From Acidobacteriota bacterium (GTDB taxonomy: Bacteria; Acidobacteriota; Terriglobia; Terriglobales; Acidobacteriaceae), in contig QIAB01000061.1 in the NCBI GenBank assembly GCA_003225455.1, positions 21,100-57,088 on the forward strand: a stretch of DNA of 35,989 nt, read 5' to 3'. The position numbers and the translations under genes were made by a program. Shown here one piece after another: positions 1-8,338 of this stretch; positions within the stretch are counted from its first letter, which is position 1; the number at the start of each line of letters is the position of its first letter. Under the pieces are notes generated by a model that saw nothing but the letters and a program-made list of their open reading frames with translations, was not told where the DNA came from and did not search any database.

Positions 1-1158
1 TACGTTATCCATCCACCGCAAATTGATGAACCGATCATCACGCAAAGCTGCGAATTCCGGCAACAGCCACGGTGCGTAGTCGCGCGCTGCATCCCGAATA
101 GCTCTGACTCGAGTTATCGCTTCTTCCACAAACCAGCGCGTGTCAGCCGTGTCCTTCGAATCGGATCCCAGACTACGAATTCGATCGAAGGCTGCATCCG
201 GCAACTCCAGCAGCAGTTGTAACCAATCATCCTTCTTCAAATCCCGCTCGCAAATGGAAAGCCAATCACCTGGAACGCCTTCGGCAGAGGCAATTACACG
301 AAGATTGTCGATCAAACCATCTGCCAGACAACGCTTCAAGACTGGTTGACGCAACCGCTCCAAGCATCCCTGTTGCAGAGTCCAAAGCGAAGCCAGCAAA
401 TTGCCGCTATCTACAGAGGAGACAAAGAATGGAGCAAGTGGCTGAAGCGTGCGCGTATCGTACCAGTTTAATAAATGCCCGCGATGCTTTCGCAGACTCG
501 ATATGGTCGCAAGGGTTCTCAGAGTCTGTTCTGCAAATTCGGGGGCCGTGAGATATCCGAACTCACATGCCGCCTGCCTTGCATTCAGAAGCAAACCCAG
601 ATTTGTCGGGGAGAAGCGAGCCGCGGCGGCCGGTGGTTCTTCCTGAATGTTGTCCGGTATCAGCCAGTTGTGTTCTTCGGTGCTGAATTCGGCAAAATAT
701 CGCCACGTATGAGCGGCGGCATTCCGAAGGAAAGTCATTTCTCCGAACGAGATAAGGGTTCGCGGCGTCGATGGCCGGTTCAGCCATTCGGAGATAAGTC
801 TACCGCTCGCCCACAGCAACAGAATCGGCAAAGCCGCAGAGAGAGCTCTTGGCCGAGCAATCAATAACGACAGACCGATACCCAATGCAAGCGCCGGCAT
901 CAAGTTCAGGTAGATGTCTGCGGGCGCGCGTCCTCGTGAGCCAAGCTCCGCTTCTGCGGCGGTTTCCCACTCCAATAGCCGGCGGTGAGTGATCATGCGC
1001 CGAACCAAGGCCCGGATCACAGCATCCAGAGAAAGCAGGGCCTGGTGCGCAATGAAGGTCAGGGTGAAAAAGATATTGACGTGAGCCGTGTAGAGCGCGT
1101 CAAGACCTTCGCGGGCAATAATCGGATCACCCTCGAATAACGAACGCAGAAGGGTGAG
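1..1158 (-). CDS. ndvB: Cyclic beta-1,2-glucan synthase NdvB-like, continuation in the shifted frame (runs off left edge)
   Basis: Open reading frame in the second minus frame, without its own start, that continues the NdvB-like protein after a -1 type frameshift. It reads RSLFEGDPIIAREGLDALYT, then VNIFFTLTFIAHQALLSLDA (membrane), RRMITHRRLLEWETAAEAE, a further membrane pair, then IPDNIQEEPP and RFSPTNLGLLLNARQAA, and finally GHLLNWYDTRTLQPLAPF followed by VSSVDSGNLLASLWTLQQG. These are the conserved blocks that follow GT84 in cyclic glucan synthases, leading towards the cyclization (GH189/glycoamylase-like) and GH94-like regions, which would lie left of base 1. No stop codon occurs down to position 1. 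Joining the frames near 1155 gives a smooth VSVV-LTLLRSLFEGD. Either a one-base loss in the genome or an assembly indel explains the split. Confidence 0.8.
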
Positions 1159-3482
1159 ACCACACTGACTTGACTCCATGCCGGAAGAAACAGAATACAG
1201 ATCGTGAGCAGAGTCCAATACAGCGGCTTGCCTCCCAGCGCAATCCAGCCAAGCACCAGCAGCAAGAACGTTGCAGGTTCCACCAGGCTGCGCCGCAGAT
1301 TATCGAAGATCTTCCAACGCGAAATGGTTGAAATCGGATTCGGGGCGTGGTTGCCCAACTCATCGCTGACGCTCGGGAAAAGCCACCCTGCGATCTGCCA
1401 ATCACCACGCAGCCAACGATGTTTGCGTCGATTATAGGCGCTGTAATGAGACGGATAATCCTCAATTACTTCGATATCGCTGACCAAGCCGGCGCGCGCA
1501 TAGGCGCCCTCTATGAGGTCATGACTCAATAGTGCATTTGCTGGGAACCGACTCTCGAGTACGCGATAGACCGTCTCGACTTCGTAGATGCCCTTGCCAG
1601 TAAAGATGCCCTCGGCAAAGAGATCCTGATATCCGTCGGAGACGGCGCGGGTGTAAATATCCAAGCCGGTTTCGCCGGCATAGATCGCTGCTAGGCGTGA
1701 CAGCGCCGTACTCTGCACGCTGACCCCAACCCGCGGCTGCAAGATGCCATAGCCAGCCACCACGATATTCTTTTCCTGATCGATAATGGCCTGGTTTAAA
1801 GGATGCGTGAGAGCGCCGATCATCCGATGCGCGGTTCCTCGCGGCAGCTCAGTGTCGGAATCGAGAGTTATCACGAACCGGACCTGCTGGAGTATCGATA
1901 AATCTCCAACTTTGAGCGGAAAGCTATCGGATTTTCCACGCAGCAACTTGTTAAACTCCAGCAATTTTCCACGTTTGCGTTCCCATCCCATCCAGGCCCT
2001 TTCTCGTGGGTTATAAACACGGTGCCTATGGAACAGGAAGAACGACCCCATGTCTTGCCCGGCATATCTCTCGTTCAGTTCGCGGATCAAATCAGCGCAT
2101 AAATCGATTAGCGGGCTGTCCTCGGAAGCGGGTTCCCGCGAATCAGGCAAGTCCGTGAGGAGAGCGAAATGAACATTCGAATCGTGGTTTCCGAGAAACC
2201 GAACCTCAAGGTCTTCAACCAAACCACGCACCTGTTTTTCGTTTAAAAGCAGACTCGGAACCGCAACCATCGTGATGCAGTCGTTTGGGATTGCTTCCGA
2301 GAAATCGAGCTTGGGAAGAATCTCTGGGGGCAATAATGAAGTGATCAGATAGTTCATCAACTGAACTGCCGCCTGGGAACTGGGCAACAGCAGCACCAAG
2401 ATTGAAGCAAAGAAAAAGCCGAACGAACTCCTTGGATCCCACAGCAGCAAGCCTGCCGTTGCAGCGATTGCAAACGTGAGTATTCCTATTCCAGTGAGGA
2501 AGAATTTATCTGGATGCTGGCGCAACCATGCTTCGATTCGTTGGCTGAATGATGGCCGGAAGCCAATCTCTTCCTGAAGCAGGCTGACTCCCTTATCGAC
2601 AAGGTAATAGCCAATGTGGGATTCGCGCAGGGCAACGCGCGGATTTTCGTATCTCCGGCGGCGAGCTTTCTCGGCCAGCGCGAGGGCTTTCTCTGCAACT
2701 TCCAGTTCGCTTAAGGTGGAGTGAGCCGCCATTCTCGATAACTTGCGGCGATAAAGATCGCGGCTTTCAAAGTCCATCTTTGAATAGCAGTCGGCGGGAT
2801 CCTGCTGCAGGATATAGTCAAACGTAATCAGCGGCTCCAGAATTTCTTTCCACGAAATTTCGCTGATGCCGCGCAGGCTGCGTACGTAAACACCCACACT
2901 GGTTGACTCGTCAAATGGACTACCTGCAACACGGCGTCCGCGTGTGGCGATCTGCTCCAATAGGAGCAGCTTCACCGCTGAAACCAGCGCCCAAAGCTCG
3001 CGCATAGTCAGAACGGTGGTTTGTTGAAACGTTTCGATAAAAGCTGTGAACTCAGCCTCGCTGAATTCATAGGAAATACTCTCAAGAAAGCCTTCCGCGA
3101 CGGCCAAGACTCGCGGCACGGTCCTGCCTTCCTGCGTGCGGACGTGGGCTAGCTCTTTCTCGGCTCTCAGCGCTGTGACGGCACTCTGAAGCTCCGCATA
3201 TAACATCCGGCTGTTGTCGTAAAGCCAACGAAAATCATCCGAAACGGAAGATGTTGCTGGCACCGATTCCAGGGCCGCGAATAAAGGTTTGAAGTTACTC
3301 TTCAGCGAATGGCAGCGGCCGCGAAGCACTGGAGACGAGGTTACCCCTGGCACCGGAGTCAGGCTGCATGCCAAGTCCGCTGCTTTCTGGCGCAGCAGTT
3401 CGATGTCGCAGTCTTCGTGCGCAAATTCGGCCAGGCGCTCGGCTTCCGCTCCAATCAACTCTAAATGTGTATTCTGAGGCAT
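1059..3482 (-). CDS. ndvB: Cyclic beta-1,2-glucan synthase NdvB-like, N-terminal part (frameshifted)
   Basis: Inner-membrane glucosyltransferase that polymerises UDP-glucose into cyclic beta-1,2-glucan. Residues about 328-375 are two membrane helices. The GT84 catalytic domain follows, with TLDSDTELP near residue 541, FAEGIFTGKGIYEVE, LSHDLIEGAYARAG near 650 and RRKHRWLRGDWQ near 684. More membrane helices lie near 735-770. Seven hundred and seventy residues match the family layout; known NdvB/ChvB proteins are about 2800 residues, so most of the protein should lie further left. After LFLPAWSQ the reading frame becomes non-family sequence and stops at 1059, while the expected sequence continues one frame over (next entry), so the last ~35 residues of this frame are spurious. 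The start ATG is 18 bases after the stop of the ABC exporter, indicating one operon. The family assignment is firm. Exact product (cyclic or linear glucan) is inferred. Confidence 0.85.
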   Translation of the reverse strand: MPQNTHLELIGAEAERLAEFAHEDCDIELLRQKAADLACSLTPVPGVTSSPVLRGRCHSLKSNFKPLFAALESVPATSSVSDDFRWLYDNSRMLYAELQSAVTALRAEKELAHVRTQEGRTVPRVLAVAEGFLESISYEFSEAEFTAFIETFQQTTVLTMRELWALVSAVKLLLLEQIATRGRRVAGSPFDESTSVGVYVRSLRGISEISWKEILEPLITFDYILQQDPADCYSKMDFESRDLYRRKLSRMAAHSTLSELEVAEKALALAEKARRRRYENPRVALRESHIGYYLVDKGVSLLQEEIGFRPSFSQRIEAWLRQHPDKFFLTGIGILTFAIAATAGLLLWDPRSSFGFFFASILVLLLPSSQAAVQLMNYLITSLLPPEILPKLDFSEAIPNDCITMVAVPSLLLNEKQVRGLVEDLEVRFLGNHDSNVHFALLTDLPDSREPASEDSPLIDLCADLIRELNERYAGQDMGSFFLFHRHRVYNPRERAWMGWERKRGKLLEFNKLLRGKSDSFPLKVGDLSILQQVRFVITLDSDTELPRGTAHRMIGALTHPLNQAIIDQEKNIVVAGYGILQPRVGVSVQSTALSRLAAIYAGETGLDIYTRAVSDGYQDLFAEGIFTGKGIYEVETVYRVLESRFPANALLSHDLIEGAYARAGLVSDIEVIEDYPSHYSAYNRRKHRWLRGDWQIAGWLFPSVSDELGNHAPNPISTISRWKIFDNLRRSLVEPATFLLLVLGWIALGGKPLYWTLLTICILFLPAWSQVSVVSPFCVRYSRVIRLLPAKVLTRSTRLTSISFSP

Positions 3483-3500
3483 TCTAGATATTTTTGGTTC

Positions 3501-5318
3501 TCATCGATAGCTGGCTGCTTGCATTTCAAACATTTCCGCATAACGACCACCGAGATTGGCCAGCTCCGCATGATTTCCATCCTCGGCAATTCTTCCCTCT
3601 TCGAGCACCACGATACGATCCGCCATCCGTACAGTTGAAAATCTGTGCGAGATGAATAGCGCGGTTTTCCCGGCGGTTAATTCGGCAAAGCGGCGAAAGA
3701 CTTCGTATTCACTGCGCGCATCGAGCGCAGCAGTGGGCTCATCCAGGATCAGCACCTGCGCATCGCGGAGGTACGCCCGCGCCAACGCAACTTTCTGCCA
3801 CTCGCCACCCGAAAGGTCTACTCCTTCTTCAAAGCGCCTTCCCAGCATTTGCTCGTACTGGCGGGGAAGCCGCCCAATCACTTCATCTGCCATGCTCTTC
3901 ATCGCAGCCAAGTGCACTCGGCCCAAATTGGCGCGCTCGTCGATTTGGCCGACCGCAATGTTTTCCCGCGCGGTCATCTCGTACCGCATGAAATCCTGAA
4001 AAATGACTCCGATTTTTCGATAGAGATCTTCGAGGTTGTATTCGCGAAGGTCCACTCCATCGAGGAGCACTTGCCCTTTTACCGGATCGTAAAGCCGAGT
4101 CATCAGCTTAACCAGCGTGGTCTTGCCTTCGCCGTTTTCACCCACAAGCGCAACTCGCTCGCCGGGACACAAGTGAAAATTCAAGTCGCGAAGAATGAGC
4201 CGTGAGGTTCCCGGATACCGGAAAGATACATTCCGGAATTCGAATCCGTTCATCATCGGGCTCGGAACCGGCAATGCATTCGGTTTAGACCGGATGGTGG
4301 GTTGCATTTCGAAGAATGCAAGCAGGTCCGTCAAAAACAGAGCTTGGTCAGCAATACTGGAAAGAGTGGAAAAAATCTGTTGGATATTGCTGCTCGCTTG
4401 AACGATCGCCCCAGTCAGAAAAGTCAGGGTGCCGATGCTCAGCGATCCAATGACGGTACGCCAAATGACATACACGTAAGCGGAGTAATAACCAGCGGTT
4501 CCGACCATCGACAAGAAAGATCCGGCGATCAGCCTGCGGCGGGCTAGACTGACGTTCTCTCCGTAAATCTGATCCGACAGCTTCGAGAATCTCTCCACCA
4601 GGAAGTCCTTCAATCCAAAAAGCTTGAGTTCCTTGGCAGCTTCTCTACTTCCTCCAAGTACACGCAAATAATCGAGTTGCCGGCGAATTGGGGTTTGGCG
4701 AAGACTCAAGGCGTATCCAACAAACGCGAAATGACTCTCGCCCAAAAAGGCGGGCAGAATGCCGGCAATCAACAGCAGGAGCAACCAGGGTGAGAAGAGG
4801 AGAATTGAGACCGACAACGAGGCAGCAGTAATCACCTGCTGTATGAGCCGACCCATCGACTGAATCATTCCCAGGCGATCGGTTGCCTGAACGCGTGCCC
4901 GCTCAAGCCGGTCATAAAAAATTGGGTTCTCGTACGCCAAAAGGTCAAGACTAGCGGCGTGTTTCATCACGCGAATGCTGACATGGCGGGTGTAGTTGTC
5001 AGCCAGCAGAGCGTCCAAGTAGTCAATCGTCCGCCCGAGAATGCTGCCGAATATAGCAAGTGCGAATTCCGCAGCCACTAACCACCAAAGCGATCCGTCC
5101 ACGGGCCGATGCGTGGTAACCGCACGCACGATGCTGTCAATGATTAGTTTGGTGATCCAAAGAGCGACAACCGGGATGAAGGAAACCAGAAAGCGGAAAA
5201 CAAGCCCAAGGGTGACGACCAGCGGACCTGACTGCCACACAATTCTGAGGACGGGCGGCACATTGCGGAGGGCCGAAAAACGGTCACGCCATCCCTTCCA
5301 AAAGTTTTCCCGCTCAGC
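3501..5318 (-). CDS. ABC transporter, fused permease and ATPase (type I exporter)
   Basis: Half-transporter of about 605 residues: six-helix membrane domain (residues about 25-320) followed by a nucleotide-binding domain. Walker A is GENGEGKTT near residue 391, Q-loop is VIFQDF, signature is LSGGEWQK near 501, Walker B is VLILDEPTAALD near 520-530, and the H-loop is ISHRF near 555. The open frame extends to 5426, but the start at 5318 (MAERENFWKGW) fits the usual family length; MDPQAV at 5381 is an alternative, and no strong Shine-Dalgarno decides it. It ends 18 bases before the NdvB-like synthase, like the ndvA-ndvB pairing of rhizobia, so export of beta-glucan across the inner membrane is a reasonable inference. 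The sequence itself reads like a general exporter subfamily rather than a close NdvA, so substrate is not certain. Confidence 0.85.
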   Translation of the reverse strand, partial: AERENFWKGWRDRFSALRNVPPVLRIVWQSGPLVVTLGLVFRFLVSFIPVVALWITKLIIDSIVRAVTTHRPVDGSLWWLVAAEFALAIFGSILGRTIDYLDALLADNYTRHVSIRVMKHAASLDLLAYENPIFYDRLERARVQATDRLGMIQSMGRLIQQVITAASLSVSILLFSPWLLLLLIAGILPAFLGESHFAFVGYALSLRQTPIRRQLDYLRVLGGSREAAKELKLFGLKDFLVERFSKLSDQIYGENVSLARRRLIAGSFLSMVGTAGYYSAYVYVIWRTVIGSLSIGTLTFLTGAIVQASSNIQQIFSTLSSIADQALFLTDLLAFFEMQPTIRSKPNALPVPSPMMNGFEFRNVSFRYPGTSRLILRDLNFHLCPGERVALVGENGEGKTTLVKLMTRLYDPVKGQVLLDGVDLREYNLEDLYRKIGVIFQDFMRYEMTARENIAVGQIDERANLGRVHLAAMKSMADEVIGRLPRQYEQMLGRRFEEGVDLSGGEWQKVALARAYLRDAQVLILDEPTAALDARSEYEVFRRFAELTAGKTALFISHRFSTVRMADRIVVLEEGRIAEDGNHAELANLGGRYAEMFEMQAASYR

Positions 5319-5752
5319 CATAACAGAACCCTGGAAACCGCTCCCATCGAACTCATCGGCGACAACCGCCTGCGGGTCCATGGATGCCAGATCTAGATTC
5401 CAAGACCTAAAGCGTAGGCAGACCAAAAAAGTGCTTAAAACAGGGTCCGGAGTCCCTTCCTAAGGGTTGCCTGAGAGCCGAAAACTTTCCTCGAGCGGAG
5501 CTTGTTCCAACTTAAGTTACTTCACGTTGAATTCCATTCTTGAATCAGCACTCAACGTGGCCTCAGATAGCCTGACGGTGCCGTGCGCTTTCCCTTTATC
5601 CCTTTTGTCCTCTGTGTCTTTGGATGGATAGAGCCCTGGGGCGGAGCCAATTAGAAAGCTGGAACCTGAATTCAGCTAAGGGGTTAGCTCGAAATCCGCA
5701 CGAAAAATTTCCACGTTTTCATGAAAAAAATCCTCTGGGAGGTTTTGAGAGC
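5319..5752. other. Intergenic spacer between GH144 glucanase and ABC exporter
   Basis: No gene is seen. It probably holds the promoter of the exporter-ndvB operon, but no convincing -35/-10 pair was found. Bases 5600-5622 (CCCTTTTGTCCTCTGTGTCT and following) resemble a degenerate copy, in the opposite orientation, of the CCACGGAGG/ACACAGAGG repeat type also seen in argS and between nuoE and nuoD. A candidate terminator lies at its right end (separate entry). If translation of the exporter starts at 5426, the spacer is shorter. Confidence 0.5.
5724..5746 (-). terminator. Candidate intrinsic terminator after the GH144 gene
   Basis: Read on the minus strand: a short stem CCTC-CCA-GAGG, flanked by AAAA upstream, followed by ATTTTTTT. 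It begins a few bases after the TAA stop at 5753. The GC stem is only four pairs, so strength is doubtful, but position and T-run fit. Confidence 0.45.
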
Positions 5753-7138
5753 TTACTGTGATCCTGGAGCGGGCGACCCTTTAAAATCATCACCTCTGGG
5801 CTGGTAATAACTCCTGAAGCCAGCACGATCCATTCCCCGGCGGGCTTCTGGACTCTTCATGAATGTCTCCCAGACGAATCCGGTTCGCGTGTTCTCCGCC
5901 ATGAGCATGGTAATTCCAGTATCAATTCCAATCACGCTGCTGTCATACCAATTGGTGAGGGGATTGAAAGCGTTTACAAATCCGTACTTGGTCCAGGCAG
6001 TCCCATAACGATCCTTGATCGTTCGCAGGACGAGCATTATCGGTTGGGGTGAGAAGGGCAGCGAACCCGCGGAGGCACTCGGTACCAGGGTTCCATCAAT
6101 GGGGCCAACGGCCGGTGGCCCGCCCCAAACTACGTAGCCGGTTTTAGAGTCAGAAGCCGTTATTCCCCACAAGTCCTCCCTGTAGGTCGGGAACTGTTTG
6201 GACAACTCCAAACAAAAACGACGGTGTGCCTCAGTAGCAATGGCCGAATTTTGAAAATAATCGGCAAATCGATCCCGCTTCCCGCGAAAGTCAAACCAGG
6301 CTTGTGAGTATTGGTGTATGAAGAGCGGAGCAAAGGAGCCGATATAGCGTAGGCCATCGTATTCGAACGTCAAGCGCTTCCAGGCATACCAAGCTTCGGG
6401 CCGTAACGGATGAGAAGATGAGCCCAGCCCCAACAGATACATCATCATCAGCTCACTATAGTGATCCCAGCGGTACGGGAGGAAGCCAAATTCGGGTGTC
6501 CACCCGTGCGGTAATAAGGTGGTATCTTCCGAGAGCCACGTCCAGTCCACGCGGTTGAAAATGTCATAAGCCAACTGCGAGATTTCCCGATACTGGAAAT
6601 ATTGCTGGCAAGTAATAACCCCGCATAGCAAAATAGCCGTATCGACGGAAGACACCTCCGAATCCCACACTCTCTCGCCGGTATTTATGTTTGCCCAGTG
6701 GTAGAAGAATCCTCGGTGGTTGGGCAACTTTTTCCAGAGGAATCGGAGCGTAGTCAGAGCGCGCTCTCGGGCCGCAGGAAGGGAAATCCAGCCATGCTTT
6801 TGCCCGAGGCACAGTGCTGTCAGCCCGAAACCAGTGGCCGCAATGCTGGCTACAATGCCTTCATCATTACTTTTGACGTTGCATCTGTCCTTCACCAACC
6901 CAGTTTTAGGATTGGCTTGCTCCCAAAAATACTGAAAATTGCGGTTCTCCAGGTCGTCGAGAAATTTATCATCTTCCTGTGACAGAGAAGGGGATGCAGC
7001 AGGATGTTCAGGCGGTCGCGATTGCGCAGAGGCGGGCACAAAAGACAGGAATGGCGCACAGGGTATGCAGATACCTGTACCCAGGATTTGCTTCAGCACC
7101 TTCCGGCGCGAAAGCTGTTTAGACCTCTGATTTGTCAT
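5753..7138 (-). CDS. GH144-type (glucoamylase-like, PF10091) secreted glucanase
   Basis: 461 residues. The N terminus carries SRRKVLK followed by a hydrophobic stretch and FVPASAQS, a twin-arginine type signal with a likely AxA cleavage site near residue 39. The mature part has blocks typical of the family once called putative glucoamylase: NRNFQYFWEQANPKTGLVKD, NDEGIVASIAATGFGL, GFFYHWANINTGERVWDSE, DHYSELMMMYLLGLGS, FIHQYSQAWFDFRGKRD, LWGITASDS, VWGGPPAVGPIDGT and IGIDTGITMLMAENTRTGFV. Characterised GH144 members are endo-beta-1,2-glucanases, so hydrolysis of beta-1,2-glucan in the periplasm or outside is the best guess. Being directly upstream of an exporter and an NdvB-like synthase strengthens that reading. 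The ATG at 7138 has only a weak GG just before it. Activity on other glucans is possible. Confidence 0.85.
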   Translation of the reverse strand: MTNQRSKQLSRRKVLKQILGTGICIPCAPFLSFVPASAQSRPPEHPAASPSLSQEDDKFLDDLENRNFQYFWEQANPKTGLVKDRCNVKSNDEGIVASIAATGFGLTALCLGQKHGWISLPAARERALTTLRFLWKKLPNHRGFFYHWANINTGERVWDSEVSSVDTAILLCGVITCQQYFQYREISQLAYDIFNRVDWTWLSEDTTLLPHGWTPEFGFLPYRWDHYSELMMMYLLGLGSSSHPLRPEAWYAWKRLTFEYDGLRYIGSFAPLFIHQYSQAWFDFRGKRDRFADYFQNSAIATEAHRRFCLELSKQFPTYREDLWGITASDSKTGYVVWGGPPAVGPIDGTLVPSASAGSLPFSPQPIMLVLRTIKDRYGTAWTKYGFVNAFNPLTNWYDSSVIGIDTGITMLMAENTRTGFVWETFMKSPEARRGMDRAGFRSYYQPRGDDFKGSPAPGSQ

Positions 7139-7148
7139 CCGTCGTATC

Positions 7149-7177
7149 TTGATATTAACCGATATTTCGGATAGATA
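7149..7177 (+). promoter_or_regulatory. Candidate promoter for the 7212 gene
   Basis: TTGATA (7149-7154), a 17-base gap, then TAGATA (7172-7177) resemble a sigma-70 promoter. A second -10-like box, TAGAAT, lies at 7185-7190. A Shine-Dalgarno GGAAG (7200-7204) is seven bases before the ATG at 7212. The spacer to the divergent glucanase gene is only 73 bases, so both promoters must share it. Confidence 0.4.
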
Positions 7178-7211
7178 AAGACCCTAGAATGGTAAGCATG
7201 GAAGTTTGACT

Positions 7212-8231
7212 ATGGCAGCTGCCTCAGAACCCGGCGTAAGTCTCAGGATTGAAAAACGACGATCGACTGCAGCGTGGGTTGTGGCGGCGGTCGTGGCTAG
7301 CGTCATTTTAGGCATTGCACTTTTTTTTGCGTTTCATCGAAAACCCGTATCCCTCAGAGGCGCAGTCACCATGCAGGATGCTGATCCGAAAAAAGAATTG
7401 CCCATAGCTGACGTCGAGATTACCGCGGCGAACGACTTGAAGACCGTTACTGCCAAATCTGACGCTATGGGATTCTTTCGAATCACGCTACCTGTCGCAC
7501 TCCGGCGAGGTCATGCGGTCACGCTGCAATTTCGGCGCCCCGGTTACAGGCCGCTCGATTTAAAGGAATTCGCTAGTGACAAACTTTACGTCGCTCGCAT
7601 GGTGCCACTTCCTCGAGAGACCCGCGTCGACGCTAACCAGCCTCAATTTTTGGTAGGAAATGTACGGATAAGATACTCGATCAAGACCATGGCCGCGGTG
7701 AACATAGGCAGTGCGGTGCAAGTATTTCAAATTGAGAATAAAGGCAATGTGCCGTGCAACGGTCACGACCCGTGCTCGCTCGACGGCAAGTGGAAAGCGG
7801 CGATCGGTGGCGCATCTCTGGATGCCGGAACAGGAAACGAGTTTCGCGACGCCAGAGTTTCATGCATCGCCGGGCCGTGCCCGTTTACAAAAATCGAATC
7901 CGATCAGTTCTCCAAGGGTGGTGAGGCGATCTCAGTGTCGGCTCGCGGGTGGTCCGACACGACGACGTTCCTGTTGGAAGCCGAAGTGTTTCATCCTATG
8001 GCCAGCGAGCTGGTTCATCACTCTTATCCCGTGATCTTCGGTCGAGCGCTCAATTTCACTCTGCCGTCGGAATCGGAAGGGGTGAGTATTGAGGCTGACA
8101 TAGAGCGTTCAACGATCATCTTTCCGCTCGGGCCAGCTCTTCACCTGAGCTGGGCAGACTGCAATGCCAGAGTGAATCCAGACCGGACCAAGGTCTACCG
8201 CTGTGAGCTCAAGCCCGGATATCGGTTCTAA
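7212..8231 (+). CDS. Membrane-anchored protein with carboxypeptidase-regulatory-like domain
   Basis: 339 residues of unknown function. A short cytoplasmic N terminus (EKRRSTA) is followed by one membrane helix (AAWVVAAVVASVILGIALFF, about residues 20-42). Next is a beta-sandwich segment (about 48-125: SLRGAVTM, PIADVEITAAND, DAMGFFRITLP, VTLQFRRPGYRPL) that reads like a CarboxypepD regulatory-like/TonB-plug-preceding fold, common in Acidobacteriota. The C-terminal 200 residues contain cysteines in CNGHDPCSLDG and CIAGPCPF, spaced as if for disulfides outside the membrane, and no catalytic motif I recognise. The ATG at 7212 is preferred over TTG at 7206 because GGAAG at 7200-7204 is seven bases upstream of the ATG. 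It is divergent from the glucanase; a link to glucan metabolism is not shown. Confidence 0.75.
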   Translation: MAAASEPGVSLRIEKRRSTAAWVVAAVVASVILGIALFFAFHRKPVSLRGAVTMQDADPKKELPIADVEITAANDLKTVTAKSDAMGFFRITLPVALRRGHAVTLQFRRPGYRPLDLKEFASDKLYVARMVPLPRETRVDANQPQFLVGNVRIRYSIKTMAAVNIGSAVQVFQIENKGNVPCNGHDPCSLDGKWKAAIGGASLDAGTGNEFRDARVSCIAGPCPFTKIESDQFSKGGEAISVSARGWSDTTTFLLEAEVFHPMASELVHHSYPVIFGRALNFTLPSESEGVSIEADIERSTIIFPLGPALHLSWADCNARVNPDRTKVYRCELKPGYRF

Positions 8232-8338
8232 TCTGACATTAGCCGTATGGAGTCCCTTCTACAAGCCATCTCATATATGCCACAACAGAATTATGCAGCA
8301 GCCTAGCTCAGCATGATTGCGCAAGCGCGAAGGCATCC

